This document shows positions 19,159 through 28,456 of a stretch of 64,000 bases of DNA, piece after piece. Below the pieces are notes generated by a model, which was given only the letters and a program-made list of their open reading frames with translations, was not told the DNA's origin and searched no databases. Position 1 is the first letter of the stretch; every line of letters begins with the position of its first letter. The DNA is taken from assembly GCA_964228885.1 (NCBI GenBank), contig CAXRCG010000203.1, positions 1 to 64,000 on the forward strand, written 5' to 3'. This DNA comes from UBA4582 sp964228885. GTDB taxonomy: Bacteria; Pseudomonadota; Gammaproteobacteria; Pseudomonadales; Azotimanducaceae. Position numbers and translations under genes: made by a program.

Positions 19159-19995
19159 CTAGATCACATAGGCATCAGCAGATGCCCGCACGGTGATTTC
19201 CGAAATCGAAACTCCCCAAGGCTGATTAATGACGTAGATAATCTGTTCAGCAAGATATTCCGGCTCAAGCGCCCAATACTGAATATTATTGCTGTCCATG
19301 TCTTCTGAGGACAAAGCGCCTTCTGCCGCGGCGGTAAACTTTTCCATATACTCAGGTGCATTCAAACCAAGGATGCCGGTAACTGCTTCTGGGTTTACCA
19401 CGCCGCTTCCCAACGCCGTGGCAGGCACGCCTGTAGGTTTCACCGTTGTCACCTTGATTTTACCGAGGGATTCCTGACGTAGGGATTCCGAGAGGAAAGC
19501 GACAGCGGCCTTGGTCGCGCCATAGACACCACCACCCGTGACAGGATGGTTACCATAGATGGAAGAGATGTTAATGATATGGCCACGCCCCTGCTTCATC
19601 ATCGTGTCGTGGGTCGCAGCAATACCGTTTAGCACACCCTTGATATTAATATCTATACAACGGTCCCAGGCATCGTGCGCAGATTCATGGTCTCTAAAGA
19701 ATGCCAGCGGCATCACACCGGCGTTATTTATCATCACATCCACTCGACCAAATGTTTTCACTGCGTGATTAACCAATGCTCGCATTTCTGATCTCACGGT
19801 AACATCGACTCCCAAACACGAAACGCGCGCCCCTTGCGCTTTGAGCGGCTCAATCACCTCGTTCAACGCTGCTTCGTTGATGTCCCCGGCGACCACGCTG
19901 GCGCCCAGTGCTGTTGCTTTTTCACTCACGAGCTTGCCGAAGCCGCTCGCGGCACCAGTAACAACAATCACTTTGTCTTCAATATAATTACTCAT
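19159..19995 (-). CDS. Short-chain dehydrogenase/reductase
   Basis: A 278-residue NAD(P)-dependent oxidoreductase. The cofactor motif TGAASGFG is at residues 13-20, NNAG at 90-93 and the catalytic YGATK (Tyr158, Lys162) follows Ser144/145. Asp38 after the second strand favours NAD. The start ATG 19995 has GGAA upstream and lies two bases after the stop of the MBL-fold gene, so these are one operon. An earlier in-frame start would overlap that gene. The substrate is probably a secondary alcohol or ketone; nothing narrows it further. Confidence 0.92.
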   Translation of the reverse strand: MSNYIEDKVIVVTGAASGFGKLVSEKATALGASVVAGDINEAALNEVIEPLKAQGARVSCLGVDVTVRSEMRALVNHAVKTFGRVDVMINNAGVMPLAFFRDHESAHDAWDRCIDINIKGVLNGIAATHDTMMKQGRGHIINISSIYGNHPVTGGGVYGATKAAVAFLSESLRQESLGKIKVTTVKPTGVPATALGSGVVNPEAVTGILGLNAPEYMEKFTAAAEGALSSEDMDSNNIQYWALEPEYLAEQIIYVINQPWGVSISEITVRASADAYVI

Positions 19996-19997
19996 AT

Positions 19998-21281
19998 TTA
20001 TTCCTTCGAAATGCTTTCTTCCGGTGAGCACCAAGAAAGTTGTCCGGCTTGTAATAACTCAGCTGACGAGTGATATAGCGCCTTGGAAACGTAGGGACGT
20101 ATTTCTTTAGCACGACGCCGGCAAAGGTCGGCTTTTAACACCCGAGCCCGCAGCACTGTCTCATCTACCGTGCCGGCGTTAGCAATAAGATCAACTACGT
20201 GCAAGGCCAGCTGAACGTGGCCTTCGTCCCGGAGCACTTCTGCTCGCTTGATGACCGCCTCTGGATCTGTTATCGCCGACAGCACAGCATCACCAGCATC
20301 ATTGATGCTCTCAGGATGAAGGGTAGTCGGGTTGCGATCCCACCAGCCGTTCTCCTCACGATAGATATCTCGTACGATATACTCGGGCGCGCCATAGCGT
20401 GCTTTCATATACTCTATTTGTTGCAAGTCTTCGGGATAGGTGATGTCTTCCAGAATTTCCCACTCGCTCATACCTCGGTTCATTCGACTCACCACTTCAC
20501 GCCGAAACCATCGCAAGCGTTCAGCGGTTCCTGATAAACGTATGTGGACCTCCGCGGGATCGTCGATCATCGGCCCAAATTCCTGAACGAGGATCTTCGC
20601 ACCCAACGAGGCCATTAGTTCGCAAGACTCCGCCCAGCGAATGGTAAAACGCTGTGTTCGCAAGGGTGTACCGATATTCGGAATGGTCGTGCCTGGGAAG
20701 GCAGCACCCGCATAAAGGACTTCATCATCCGGCAGCCACATCGCAATACAGTCGTCGGTCTCTGACGGCACCCACAACAATTCGACCCGTCGTCCCTTGA
20801 GCGGCAACATGATCCTCGAAGTAAAGGTCATATCGGGATCGCGCATCGCGAATTTTATCTTGGCGCCGGGAAATTGCATCGCAGCCAATTTCTGCTGTAG
20901 ACCCTGAGTTTCACGGTAGCGAATGTAGCGTTTTCGGCAGTTCTCGTGGGCGACTAAAATCGGCGCGGCCTCACCGCGAGACTCATTATGGTCAATCCAG
21001 TCATCCGCACCATCGTTATATCCGAGATGCCCGTGCGAATAACAGATCATTTGCACTGGCTTGTCGGTCACCGTTCTTAACGCTTCGATCATTTTTGCTG
21101 TAGCGCCGCGACCAGGCCCCGAGTCCATAAGGACAATACCTTCAGCACCCTCCACCGCTAGCGCATTACCCTGAGCAGGCAAAATATATATGCCGGGCAG
21201 AACCTCTCGAAAACCCTCGGCTCCCTCAAGAATGTTCTTTGTTCTTTCTTTTTTTTCCTCGCTCACTTGTTTTTGCTCCAC
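19998..21281 (-). CDS. MBL-fold protein with alkylsulfatase dimerisation domain, altered metal motif
   Basis: A 427-residue protein. The N-terminal half is a metallo-beta-lactamase fold: LMDSGPGRGA after two strands, then the position of the HxHxDH motif. Here that motif reads His83-Gly-His85-Leu-Gly87-Tyr88, so the Asp and third His are missing. The second half contains ARYGAPEYIVRDIY and GWWDRNPTTLHP, like the dimerisation domain of SdsA/BDS1-type alkylsulfatases. Family enzymes cleave alkyl sulfates; the altered motif means this one may bind one metal or do another reaction. It is the first gene of an operon with an SDR. Confidence 0.82.
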   Translation of the reverse strand: MEQKQVSEEKKERTKNILEGAEGFREVLPGIYILPAQGNALAVEGAEGIVLMDSGPGRGATAKMIEALRTVTDKPVQMICYSHGHLGYNDGADDWIDHNESRGEAAPILVAHENCRKRYIRYRETQGLQQKLAAMQFPGAKIKFAMRDPDMTFTSRIMLPLKGRRVELLWVPSETDDCIAMWLPDDEVLYAGAAFPGTTIPNIGTPLRTQRFTIRWAESCELMASLGAKILVQEFGPMIDDPAEVHIRLSGTAERLRWFRREVVSRMNRGMSEWEILEDITYPEDLQQIEYMKARYGAPEYIVRDIYREENGWWDRNPTTLHPESINDAGDAVLSAITDPEAVIKRAEVLRDEGHVQLALHVVDLIANAGTVDETVLRARVLKADLCRRRAKEIRPYVSKALYHSSAELLQAGQLSWCSPEESISKE

Positions 21282-21376
21282 AAATTCACCACTCTAACCA
21301 TATCATGGTTATTCACCGAGGTGCGCTGCGGGTTTAATGTCGGCCCATGTTTGATCATGTATGCTGTTGCTAAACC

Positions 21377-22192
21377 ATGAGACCTACAGAGGTGCCAATG
21401 CAAATCCCTATTCTCACCAGCAGTGCTCTTTCAGAACACATGCTTTCAGCCCTTGATCACGCAGGATGCTTGGTCGTCACAGGTCTACTTGATGAGGAGG
21501 ACAGAAAATCGATCGGCGCAGAATTAGCGCCCCACATGGCCAATGCTCGCGTTGTCGAAGAGGATGATCCGGAACAGTTCTACCCTGCTCGAACGCGTCG
21601 CACCACGGCGCTGTTAACACGATCAAATACCGTCGCCGAGCAACTGGTACCACACCCTATTTCAACCGATGTTTGCGATAGATTTCTGTTACCTAACGGT
21701 GAGCACGGATATCAACTACACGTGACCGCAGCACTTGAAGTGGGCCCTGGTGCCAGAGAGCAGGTGCTTCATCGTGAAGAAGATTCTTTTACTTACTTCC
21801 CTTTGCCCAGGCCAAATTTGATCGTTGCGAGCATGTGGGCTATTTCTGATTTCAGATCCGACAATGGCGCTACGAACATTGTACCGGGAAGTCATAAATG
21901 GCCGAAGGAGCGGGTGCCGGAAGATCACGAGATTGTACCGGCTGAAATGCCCGCAGGATCGGTCTTATTCTGGCTAGGAGGACTGTTACATGGGGCGGGC
22001 GCGAACACATCGCAAGATTGGCGTTACGGTGTCATATTGACTTATTCACTCGGATGGTTGAGGCAAGAAGAAAACCAGTATCTAAATGTACCCGCCGAAC
22101 GAATCGCGAGGCTATCACCAAAGGTTAAACAGATTGCTGGATTTGAGATGTACCGCGCACTTGGGTTTTATGACCCTTCCAGCGGTTCTTAA
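21377..22192 (+). CDS. Phytanoyl-CoA dioxygenase family protein (HxE variant)
   Basis: A 271-residue protein of the PhyH Fe(II)/2-oxoglutarate oxygenase family. The second metal part is clear: GATNIVPGSHKWP, AGSVLFWLGGLLHGAG with the distal His205. The proximal motif reads His132-Arg-Glu134 where most members have His-x-Asp. The conserved C-terminal YSLGWLRQEENQYL is shared with the homologue at 46.8 kb. The reaction is probably a hydroxylation of an aliphatic substrate. It is transcribed on its own, divergent from the MBL-SDR operon and followed by an acyl-CoA dehydrogenase gene. Confidence 0.87.
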   Translation: MRPTEVPMQIPILTSSALSEHMLSALDHAGCLVVTGLLDEEDRKSIGAELAPHMANARVVEEDDPEQFYPARTRRTTALLTRSNTVAEQLVPHPISTDVCDRFLLPNGEHGYQLHVTAALEVGPGAREQVLHREEDSFTYFPLPRPNLIVASMWAISDFRSDNGATNIVPGSHKWPKERVPEDHEIVPAEMPAGSVLFWLGGLLHGAGANTSQDWRYGVILTYSLGWLRQEENQYLNVPAERIARLSPKVKQIAGFEMYRALGFYDPSSGS

Positions 22193-22315
22193 TGGGTGCG
22201 CGCTTTAACGATACGCTTTTTCGAACGCGGGATTAGCACGCCTAGTGACATAGGCCCCATGCTTTCGAAAGGCATCATGCCGCAATAAAACAAATACTTT
22301 CAGAGACGAGACACC

Positions 22316-23461
22316 ATGGACATCAATTTTCCACCTGATACAGATGCCTTTCGTGCCGAGGTACGGTCTTTCTTTGCAAACGACTATCCGAGCGACTTAA
22401 TAGCCAAAGCAGCGAGTGGTGATCCTCTCGACAAAGAAGACTATCAAAAGTCCGAACAAGCATTGTCTGAAAAAAAATGGTTATGCGTGAACTGGCCAGA
22501 AGATGCTGGCGGGCCCGGCTGGGACGTTACCAAAAAATTTATCTACGACGAGGAACTGGAACTTGCGGGTGCGATTAGCCCTGTGCCCATGGGCGTCATT
22601 TACGTCGGCCCTGTGATTGTGGCTTTTGGCAATGACGAGCAAAAAGAGCGATGGTTGCCAGGGATTGCGCAAAGCACGACTTTTTGGGCGCAGGGGTATT
22701 CAGAGCCGGGCTCCGGGTCAGATCTTGCATCGCTGCAGTGTCAGGCTAAGAGAGATGGCGATGATTACATTGTAAATGGCACGAAGATCTGGACCAGTCT
22801 AGCCCAACATGCGGATTGGATCTTCGCGCTGGTAAGAACGAGTCATGAGGACGTTAAACAACAGGGCATTACGTTTCTTTGCGCTCCCATGAATAGCCCC
22901 GGGATAGAGGTTCACCCGATCATCACAATAGATGGACGACACTCGCTCAACAGAGTGACCTTTGATAACGTACGCGTGCCGGTACAAAATCGCATAGGAG
23001 AAGAGGGGCACGGCTGGCATTACGCAAATTTTTTGCTGGGAAACGAGAGGACCTCTTACGCGCATGTCGCGGGCAAACGCATGCAGATGGCTGCGATTGA
23101 GCAGTTTATGGAAAGCATTGGTGAGCACGAACACCAGGCACGATTCAATGACCTTTCCGTGCGGTTGGACACACTCGATATCACAGTGCTTCGTGTACTA
23201 GCCACCGTTGCCAATGGTGAATCTCCAGGAAACGAATCCTCAATCTTGAAAATTATGGCAACAGAACTTGCACAAGACATCACCGAGCTCGGCATGGTTG
23301 TGCGCCAGTATGCGGGCATTGCCCGTTTTAGTGCCGAGATGCCGGACAGAGCAGGGGCGAAAGCGATGGCTGACTATCTGGGTACAAGATCCCAATCAAT
23401 CTATGGTGGCTCAAACGAAATCCAAAAGAACATCATCGCCAAACGGGTGCTTGGCCTTTAG
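22316..23461 (+). CDS. Acyl-CoA dehydrogenase
   Basis: A 381-residue FAD enzyme close to the first member of the pair at 10.2 kb. It contains YSEPGSGSDLASLQC, GTKIWTSLAQHADWIF and the C-terminal YGGSNEIQKNIIAKRVLGL. As in that protein, the usual C-terminal catalytic Glu is replaced by Gly; GNERTS may provide the base. It lacks an adjacent partner gene. It lies 120 bases after a PhyH-type gene, and the two may act on the same acyl chain. Confidence 0.91.
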   Translation: MDINFPPDTDAFRAEVRSFFANDYPSDLIAKAASGDPLDKEDYQKSEQALSEKKWLCVNWPEDAGGPGWDVTKKFIYDEELELAGAISPVPMGVIYVGPVIVAFGNDEQKERWLPGIAQSTTFWAQGYSEPGSGSDLASLQCQAKRDGDDYIVNGTKIWTSLAQHADWIFALVRTSHEDVKQQGITFLCAPMNSPGIEVHPIITIDGRHSLNRVTFDNVRVPVQNRIGEEGHGWHYANFLLGNERTSYAHVAGKRMQMAAIEQFMESIGEHEHQARFNDLSVRLDTLDITVLRVLATVANGESPGNESSILKIMATELAQDITELGMVVRQYAGIARFSAEMPDRAGAKAMADYLGTRSQSIYGGSNEIQKNIIAKRVLGL

Positions 23462-23523
23462 CTGCCTACTTAGCTTTCGTTTGAGCAAAGACTAGACTTC
23501 TGAGAAATTTTTGAGGAATGTAA

Positions 23524-23913
23524 ATGACTACAACAACACTAGCGCTCGAATCTTGGGCAACGGGTGGCTGTCATTGCGGCAAGGTAAGATTCAAAGTATG
23601 GATAGAGAGTTTGGCAGTGATTGAGTGTAATTGTTCTATCTGCCTAAAGAAGGGTTTCATTAATATTATTTCAAAACCCGAGCACTTTGAACTTACCCAA
23701 GGTGCGGAAAACCTAGCAACCTATCAATTCAATACAATGGTCGCCGAGCACAGGTTTTGCAAAACCTGTGGCATCCATACTCATACTCGACCACGATCAC
23801 ACCCTGACGCTTATGATGTTAATGCCCGTTGCCTCGACGCAGACATCACAACACTGAACATCACGCCTTTTGATGGTCAAAATTGGGAAACTAACGTCGA
23901 GTCAATTCAGTAA
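23524..23913 (+). CDS. GFA/CENP-V family zinc protein
   Basis: A 129-residue single-domain protein. It has the paired Cys zinc sites of the glutathione-dependent formaldehyde-activating (GFA) family: GGCHCGKVRF near residue 15, CNCSICLKKGF near residue 37 and FCKTCGIHTH near residue 79. Family members bind zinc; some add formaldehyde to glutathione, but most have no proved reaction. GAGG precedes the ATG. The stop codon abuts the stop of the convergent carotenoid oxygenase gene with no base between. Confidence 0.9.
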   Translation: MTTTTLALESWATGGCHCGKVRFKVWIESLAVIECNCSICLKKGFINIISKPEHFELTQGAENLATYQFNTMVAEHRFCKTCGIHTHTRPRSHPDAYDVNARCLDADITTLNITPFDGQNWETNVESIQ

Positions 23914-25344
23914 TCAGCCGTTATTCTGGCGCCAGTTACCGTGAAAACCCACCGGAATGCGATGTTCCAACTGCGCTGTGGCAACGGGGCCTGCGTCTAT
24001 ATTTTTCGCATCCAGAATATGTAAAGCACTGCGCTCACTTGGCAAATCTGTCACTACCGACAACAGATACCCATCACCTTCTGTCCCATCCTCTGCACGT
24101 GGCACAAAAACAGGTTCAGAAGTAAACGTGGTTTTGCGATCACCAAATGAATACTTTTTGGTTGTGCCGGTAGCATGATCAATATGCCCAATACAGTTAT
24201 ACATCGGGCCTTCGTCAGCATCGGGTGAGGCATAATAGCCGTGACGATATTCTCGAGTCGCATAACGAGGGTCGACAACCGGAAACTCTGATTTATTCTC
24301 GTCTATTTGCGAAGTACTAAAAGTTGGAGAACCCAGACTCATGTCGATCGTCCATCGGTTCAGCACAGCCTCCGTGTCTTCGGTCTCTTTGCCGTCCGCC
24401 GTCGGAAATAGTGGCGCATGGTCAAACTGACAGCTGTCAACGAATATCTTGCCACCACTGTCGTAACCGTTCATGAAGTGAAACACAAAGAAAGGATCGC
24501 ACTCGACCCATTGGATATTTTCAGCGGAACCACCGACCCTCGGTAGAATCCCAATTGATGCTCCTTTTTCAGGTTCCCAGGCAAACGGCGGTTGACCCTG
24601 CATGGCACGATCCATACTGCCTGTTAGCGGAAAGATCGGAAAAAGGATGTAATTTTCGGTGACCACAAAATCATGCACCATCGCCGAGTAGGGCGTTGGT
24701 ACAATGTAGGACTCCGTCAGCACACCCTCTTGATTTACCTTGTGGACTGCCACGTCTGCCTCGAAAGGACCTGTCGCCATATACGCAAAGAACACGAGTT
24801 CTCCATTCACTGGATCAAGCTTGGGATGCGCCGTCATGGCCGTGTTAAGTTTTCCTTGATAATCATGCGAGCCAATGGAATCTAGAGTGATCGGGTCAAC
24901 TTGAAAGGGTCGATGACCTTCTTCGAGGATAAGCAATTTACCGGCATGCCAAATACAAGCGGTGTTGGCCAAGCCTTCTTTGTCATTGAGCAAAAACTCA
25001 AGATATCCTTCTTCACAATTGAACGGATTCATTGGGTCTACCAACGCTCGCCCTTTCTCAGCTTCCAGCTTGAATTTGGCTGTTCGTATCCACTGGTTTC
25101 GATAAGCGACAGAACCGTTCTGAATATGAAAAGCATGTGTCATTCCGTCGCCGGCAAACAGGTGATAATCACCCCGCGGTGTAAACTGAACATTAGGACC
25201 ATTGCGATAAAAGGAGCCGCTCAAACAGTCAGGGACCTTTCCCGTCAGTGGCAAGCTATCAAAAGCAAACTCATGTCTGATTGGCGCATAAGCACCCTGT
25301 AAGAACGGGTTGTCGGGTAACTCAAGTTTCGTGGCTGTTGTCAT
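23914..25344 (-). CDS. Carotenoid oxygenase family protein (first copy)
   Basis: A 476-residue seven-blade propeller enzyme. The four Fe(II)-binding His residues are visible in AHPKLDPVNGE, MVHDFVVTENY, FVFHFMNGYD and VGFHGNW. It starts NPFLQGAYAPIRHEF with the typical RNGPNVQFTP and FAGDGMTHAF strands. Family members cleave carotenoids, apocarotenoids or stilbenes such as lignostilbene; the sequence does not separate these. A second, divergent copy is at 41.1-42.5 kb. It is transcribed towards the GFA gene and downstream of a PhyH-type gene on the same strand. Confidence 0.93.
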   Translation of the reverse strand: MTTATKLELPDNPFLQGAYAPIRHEFAFDSLPLTGKVPDCLSGSFYRNGPNVQFTPRGDYHLFAGDGMTHAFHIQNGSVAYRNQWIRTAKFKLEAEKGRALVDPMNPFNCEEGYLEFLLNDKEGLANTACIWHAGKLLILEEGHRPFQVDPITLDSIGSHDYQGKLNTAMTAHPKLDPVNGELVFFAYMATGPFEADVAVHKVNQEGVLTESYIVPTPYSAMVHDFVVTENYILFPIFPLTGSMDRAMQGQPPFAWEPEKGASIGILPRVGGSAENIQWVECDPFFVFHFMNGYDSGGKIFVDSCQFDHAPLFPTADGKETEDTEAVLNRWTIDMSLGSPTFSTSQIDENKSEFPVVDPRYATREYRHGYYASPDADEGPMYNCIGHIDHATGTTKKYSFGDRKTTFTSEPVFVPRAEDGTEGDGYLLSVVTDLPSERSALHILDAKNIDAGPVATAQLEHRIPVGFHGNWRQNNG

Positions 25345-25487
25345 CGTTTTCTCTCATGTAACGCTATCATTTTAAACCTTGAATTCTTCTATCACCCGCA
25401 CAGTGTTCTATTCAATCAGTCGGAACAAGTATTGAAAGGACAGCCGCTGCAAGACCAATCGGCGCAGATATCTTGAAGAAACGGCAT

Positions 25488-26519
25488 TTATCTTGCGGCC
25501 AACTCATCGTCTGTCCAGCCTACCATTTTCAACTGAGCGGCATTCAGCTTAGGAACAGGAGGGAGTGTATATTTTTCCTTTATTCCCGGCGCGGAAACCT
25601 CCGGAAATTTGTCAGCATTAACCCAAACATCGCTCCAATTAGTTGTCGAGGTGAGCTTTGACACTGCCGCCTTCCGACGCGAAATAACGTCTTCGTTAGA
25701 TTTAGATCGCGGCATCATACAAATTAAACTGATTGCCCGGATCAGGGCATTTTTGTCTGGCGCCACAGCGTCAGCATTCGTCGGCGGGCTACTACAATGG
25801 ATCGTGCGCGAATCCCAGAGAAGCAAATCACCAGCCTCCATATGACACGTAATCGGATTTGAGTCGGCAAGCAGCGGATCATTATTAGGAAACCGAAAGT
25901 GATCAATTTGGGCGGGAATTCTTGCCAAGCGCTCGGTATACAACTCAGATATTTGATCATGCATCATGTGACTGCCGGGGATAACAACGTTACCGCCCGT
26001 ATTCGGTGTTGTGGGTAAAAGATTAACCAGTCCCTGCACGCACTGCTTACCGGGCCTACCGAGAGGATGCTGGTCTATGTGCAACCATGAACCTCCGAGC
26101 CCAGTTTTCCATTCAGGATTAAAACTCCAAGGTCGCCAGAGACTGACACCGTCAAAGCTGACAAGCAAATCTTCGGTATCCCAAACCGCCGCGAAAGATT
26201 GCCTAACATTTGGCACATCTCGGATATACCACTGAGCTTCACATTGACCTATGCCGTGACCAGGTAAAATGCCACCGTGCACAGCCGTCGGCCAACGATC
26301 GTTGTCCCAGGTATTAGGGTCATATCTGTCTATCCCTGTGCCAAGCGCTTCAAGATAGTCCCAAAGTTTAGCAACCGCGATCGCAGCTTCGTCATTCGTC
26401 AACGCGTTGGCAATGACCACATAACCCTGCTCATCCAGATAATCGATACTTTCTTGAGAACCTGGCAGGAAACGAGGTACGTGCTGATAGGTAATTGGTA
26501 GATCGCTATTTTCTGGCAT
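25488..26519 (-). CDS. Phytanoyl-CoA dioxygenase family protein
   Basis: A 343-residue Fe(II)/2-oxoglutarate-type oxygenase. The metal triad is intact: His147-Ile-Asp149 in GSWLHIDQHP and His241 in WDSRTIHCSSPP; the 2-oxoglutarate Arg may be in the following ALIRAISLIC. GGNVVIPGSHMMHD is typical of the family. It starts at ATG 26519; an in-frame TTG two codons earlier is less likely. It lies upstream of the carotenoid oxygenase on the same strand with a 143-base gap. The substrate is unknown. Confidence 0.87.
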   Translation of the reverse strand: MPENSDLPITYQHVPRFLPGSQESIDYLDEQGYVVIANALTNDEAAIAVAKLWDYLEALGTGIDRYDPNTWDNDRWPTAVHGGILPGHGIGQCEAQWYIRDVPNVRQSFAAVWDTEDLLVSFDGVSLWRPWSFNPEWKTGLGGSWLHIDQHPLGRPGKQCVQGLVNLLPTTPNTGGNVVIPGSHMMHDQISELYTERLARIPAQIDHFRFPNNDPLLADSNPITCHMEAGDLLLWDSRTIHCSSPPTNADAVAPDKNALIRAISLICMMPRSKSNEDVISRRKAAVSKLTSTTNWSDVWVNADKFPEVSAPGIKEKYTLPPVPKLNAAQLKMVGWTDDELAAR

Positions 26520-26525
26520 TATCAA

Positions 26526-26912
26526 CCACTCAAATTAGTTACGAATACTCGAGTATAAATACAACGACGTGCTGATTTCCACATCAAGTGGGAAATTACT
26601 GCACTTAGCCTAGTGGTGCTCGTGCTTAGCTGACACCGGCGTCACAATTTAACCAGACAGGCTTTGCGAAGAAATGGCTTCAGCCGCGCTCAGAGCGATT
26701 CACCTTATGATTCATTAGAAAGGTTTGATAAAACCCTGTTCCTCACACCGGTGCCTGCCGCACCGAATATTCTGTGCGAGCGCGTACAGAGGAATCAAAG
26801 GGAAAACCACTGGTGCTCTTTCCACGTGAAGGCCTAAACAGAGACAAGTGAATGTGCAACTTTCCAGAGGCCAAGGACTCATCTATCACGGTAAAGAGAT
26901 CGTAAAAGTGGC
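26526..26912. other. Intergenic region without a recognised gene
   Basis: This is 387 bases between the divergent PhyH-type gene and ubiG. Open frames here are short and lack ribosome sites. Promoters for both flanking genes are expected. I see no terminator or RNA. Confidence 0.4.
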
Positions 26913-27638
26913 ATGAATCAGCTCGATCACACTACCGTAGATTTAATTGAAGCAGAAAAATTTAATCGCCAAGCAGAGCATTGGTGGGATCCCGAGGGCC
27001 CCATGTGGCCTCTGCATCGCCTGAACGCCCTTCGCGCGCCCTTCGTTACAGGAAAGGTGCTAGCACACACAAAACAGAACACCCTCGATGGTCTTCGCGT
27101 ACTCGACATCGGATGCGGCGCTGGGTTGCTTTCAGAACAGATGGCAAAAGTTGGTGCGTGCGTTACCGGCGTTGATATCGCTGAGAAGAATATCAACATA
27201 GCGAGGCAGCATGCATTATCTGAGGGTTTAGATATCGACTACCGGCAAGGCTCTGTTGAAGACCTAGATACTGATCAGGCATTCGATGTCGTGCTGAATA
27301 TGGAGGTCGTGGAACATGTTGCTAACTTGCCACTGTTCATGCAGCAAGCCTGTGCACTAACCCGAAATGGTGGCCTTATGTTCGTCGCAACCATCAATCG
27401 TACTTGGTACTCATGGCTAACAACGATCCTAGGTGCTGAGTACCTCCTGCGATGGCTTCCGCGAGGGACACACACGTGGCAGCGCTACGTCACCCCGGAA
27501 GAAACCACAGACAGTCTTGAACGCGGTGGACTTGATGTGCGGTCAAAAACTGGCGTAGGCATGAACCCATTTAGACGCTGTCTTTATACCACCGATAATA
27601 TGCGCGCCAACTACATGATGGTCGCGATCAAACGCTGA
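26913..27638 (+). CDS. ubiG: Ubiquinone biosynthesis O-methyltransferase UbiG
   Basis: A 241-residue class I SAM methyltransferase that performs both O-methylations of ubiquinone synthesis. The family opening FNRQAEHWWDPEGPMWPLHRLN is split here as two motifs near residues 18-38: the E-x-WWDPEG and LHRLN signatures. The SAM motif VLDIGCGAGLLSEQMA is near residue 63. TYSWLTTILGAEYLLRWLPRGTH-type motifs follow, and HTWQRYVTPEE is well conserved. The stop overlaps the next ATG by one base (TGATG), so it is co-expressed with coq7. Confidence 0.96.
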   Translation: MNQLDHTTVDLIEAEKFNRQAEHWWDPEGPMWPLHRLNALRAPFVTGKVLAHTKQNTLDGLRVLDIGCGAGLLSEQMAKVGACVTGVDIAEKNINIARQHALSEGLDIDYRQGSVEDLDTDQAFDVVLNMEVVEHVANLPLFMQQACALTRNGGLMFVATINRTWYSWLTTILGAEYLLRWLPRGTHTWQRYVTPEETTDSLERGGLDVRSKTGVGMNPFRRCLYTTDNMRANYMMVAIKR

Positions 27639-28168
27639 TGGCAGATTCCTCTCATGACTTTTCTCGCTGGCTCGAAGGTGAGCTTCGATCAGATCACGCA
27701 GGCGAAACTGGCGCGGTGTGGATTTATAAAGGCGTGCTTGCGGCAAGACCCAAGCAGCAGCTGAGGCAGTTTTGTGAAAGACATCTTCAGACCGAAGAAG
27801 CACACCTCTCGAAGATGAAAGCGCTGCTACCGCCTCGCGCTCATAGCGCCCTACTACCACTGTGGCGAATCGCTGGATTCTTGACCGGTTTCCTACCCGC
27901 ATGCTTCGGCCAAAATGCCGTTTACCACACGATCACTGCGGTTGAGAGTTTCGTTCAAACTCACTATGAACAACAAATTTCCCACCCGGCATTAATTTCC
28001 GCACCTGCTATCAGGGCGACCCTCGAAGCCTGTTTGCGGGATGAAATACACCACAAAGACGAAGCTGCGAACTTGGCAGGCCCCTCGAAAAACCTTGTTA
28101 CCGACGCATGGTGCTGGCTTGTCGGCGCCGGCTCAAAGTGGGCCGTGCAACTCGCCAGAATGCTTTAG
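27638..28168 (+). CDS. coq7: Demethoxyubiquinone hydroxylase, Coq7 family
   Basis: A 176-residue di-iron monooxygenase that adds the C6 hydroxyl of ubiquinone and so needs oxygen. The carboxylate-bridged di-iron ligands are visible: Glu23 (HAGETGAV), Glu53 and His56 (ExxH), Glu103, and Glu136 with His139 (DEIHH). The length is normal for the bacterial form. It overlaps ubiG, confirming the pathway. E. coli uses the flavoenzyme UbiF at this step; a Coq7 in its place is common in other gammaproteobacteria. Confidence 0.95.
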   Translation: MADSSHDFSRWLEGELRSDHAGETGAVWIYKGVLAARPKQQLRQFCERHLQTEEAHLSKMKALLPPRAHSALLPLWRIAGFLTGFLPACFGQNAVYHTITAVESFVQTHYEQQISHPALISAPAIRATLEACLRDEIHHKDEAANLAGPSKNLVTDAWCWLVGAGSKWAVQLARML

Positions 28169-28318
28169 CTACAGAGATTTCGCCCGTCACTAAGACTGGC
28201 CCTCGCAAAACCACGCGCACAGGTTCCACCAACCTTACTCCGAGTCAAATCGCTACGAACGTGATCCACACACATTGTCTTTACGTAGAACCTTTCAAAT
28301 CGACAAATCAACACCACG

Positions 28319-28456
28319 ATGGAACTCCTCACCGCTCTACTCATTGCGCTAGTTACGACGCTTGCCCTCATCAAAGCATTCTCTCGAAGTCGAGCAAAGG
28401 CTCCCACTCCTCGGCGCAACTGCATCCGAGCGACAAATGAAGATGAAGAATTCTAA
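28319..28456 (+). CDS. Possible 45-residue single-helix membrane protein
   Basis: An ATG frame of 45 codons encodes a hydrophobic N-terminus (MELLTALLIALVTTLALIK) followed by a basic stretch (SRSRAKAPTPRR) and an acidic end (NEDEEF). This layout fits a one-helix inner-membrane microprotein. No clear Shine-Dalgarno site precedes the ATG. It lies 150 bases after coq7 on the same strand. It is unrecognised and could be chance. Confidence 0.35.
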   Translation: MELLTALLIALVTTLALIKAFSRSRAKAPTPRRNCIRATNEDEEF

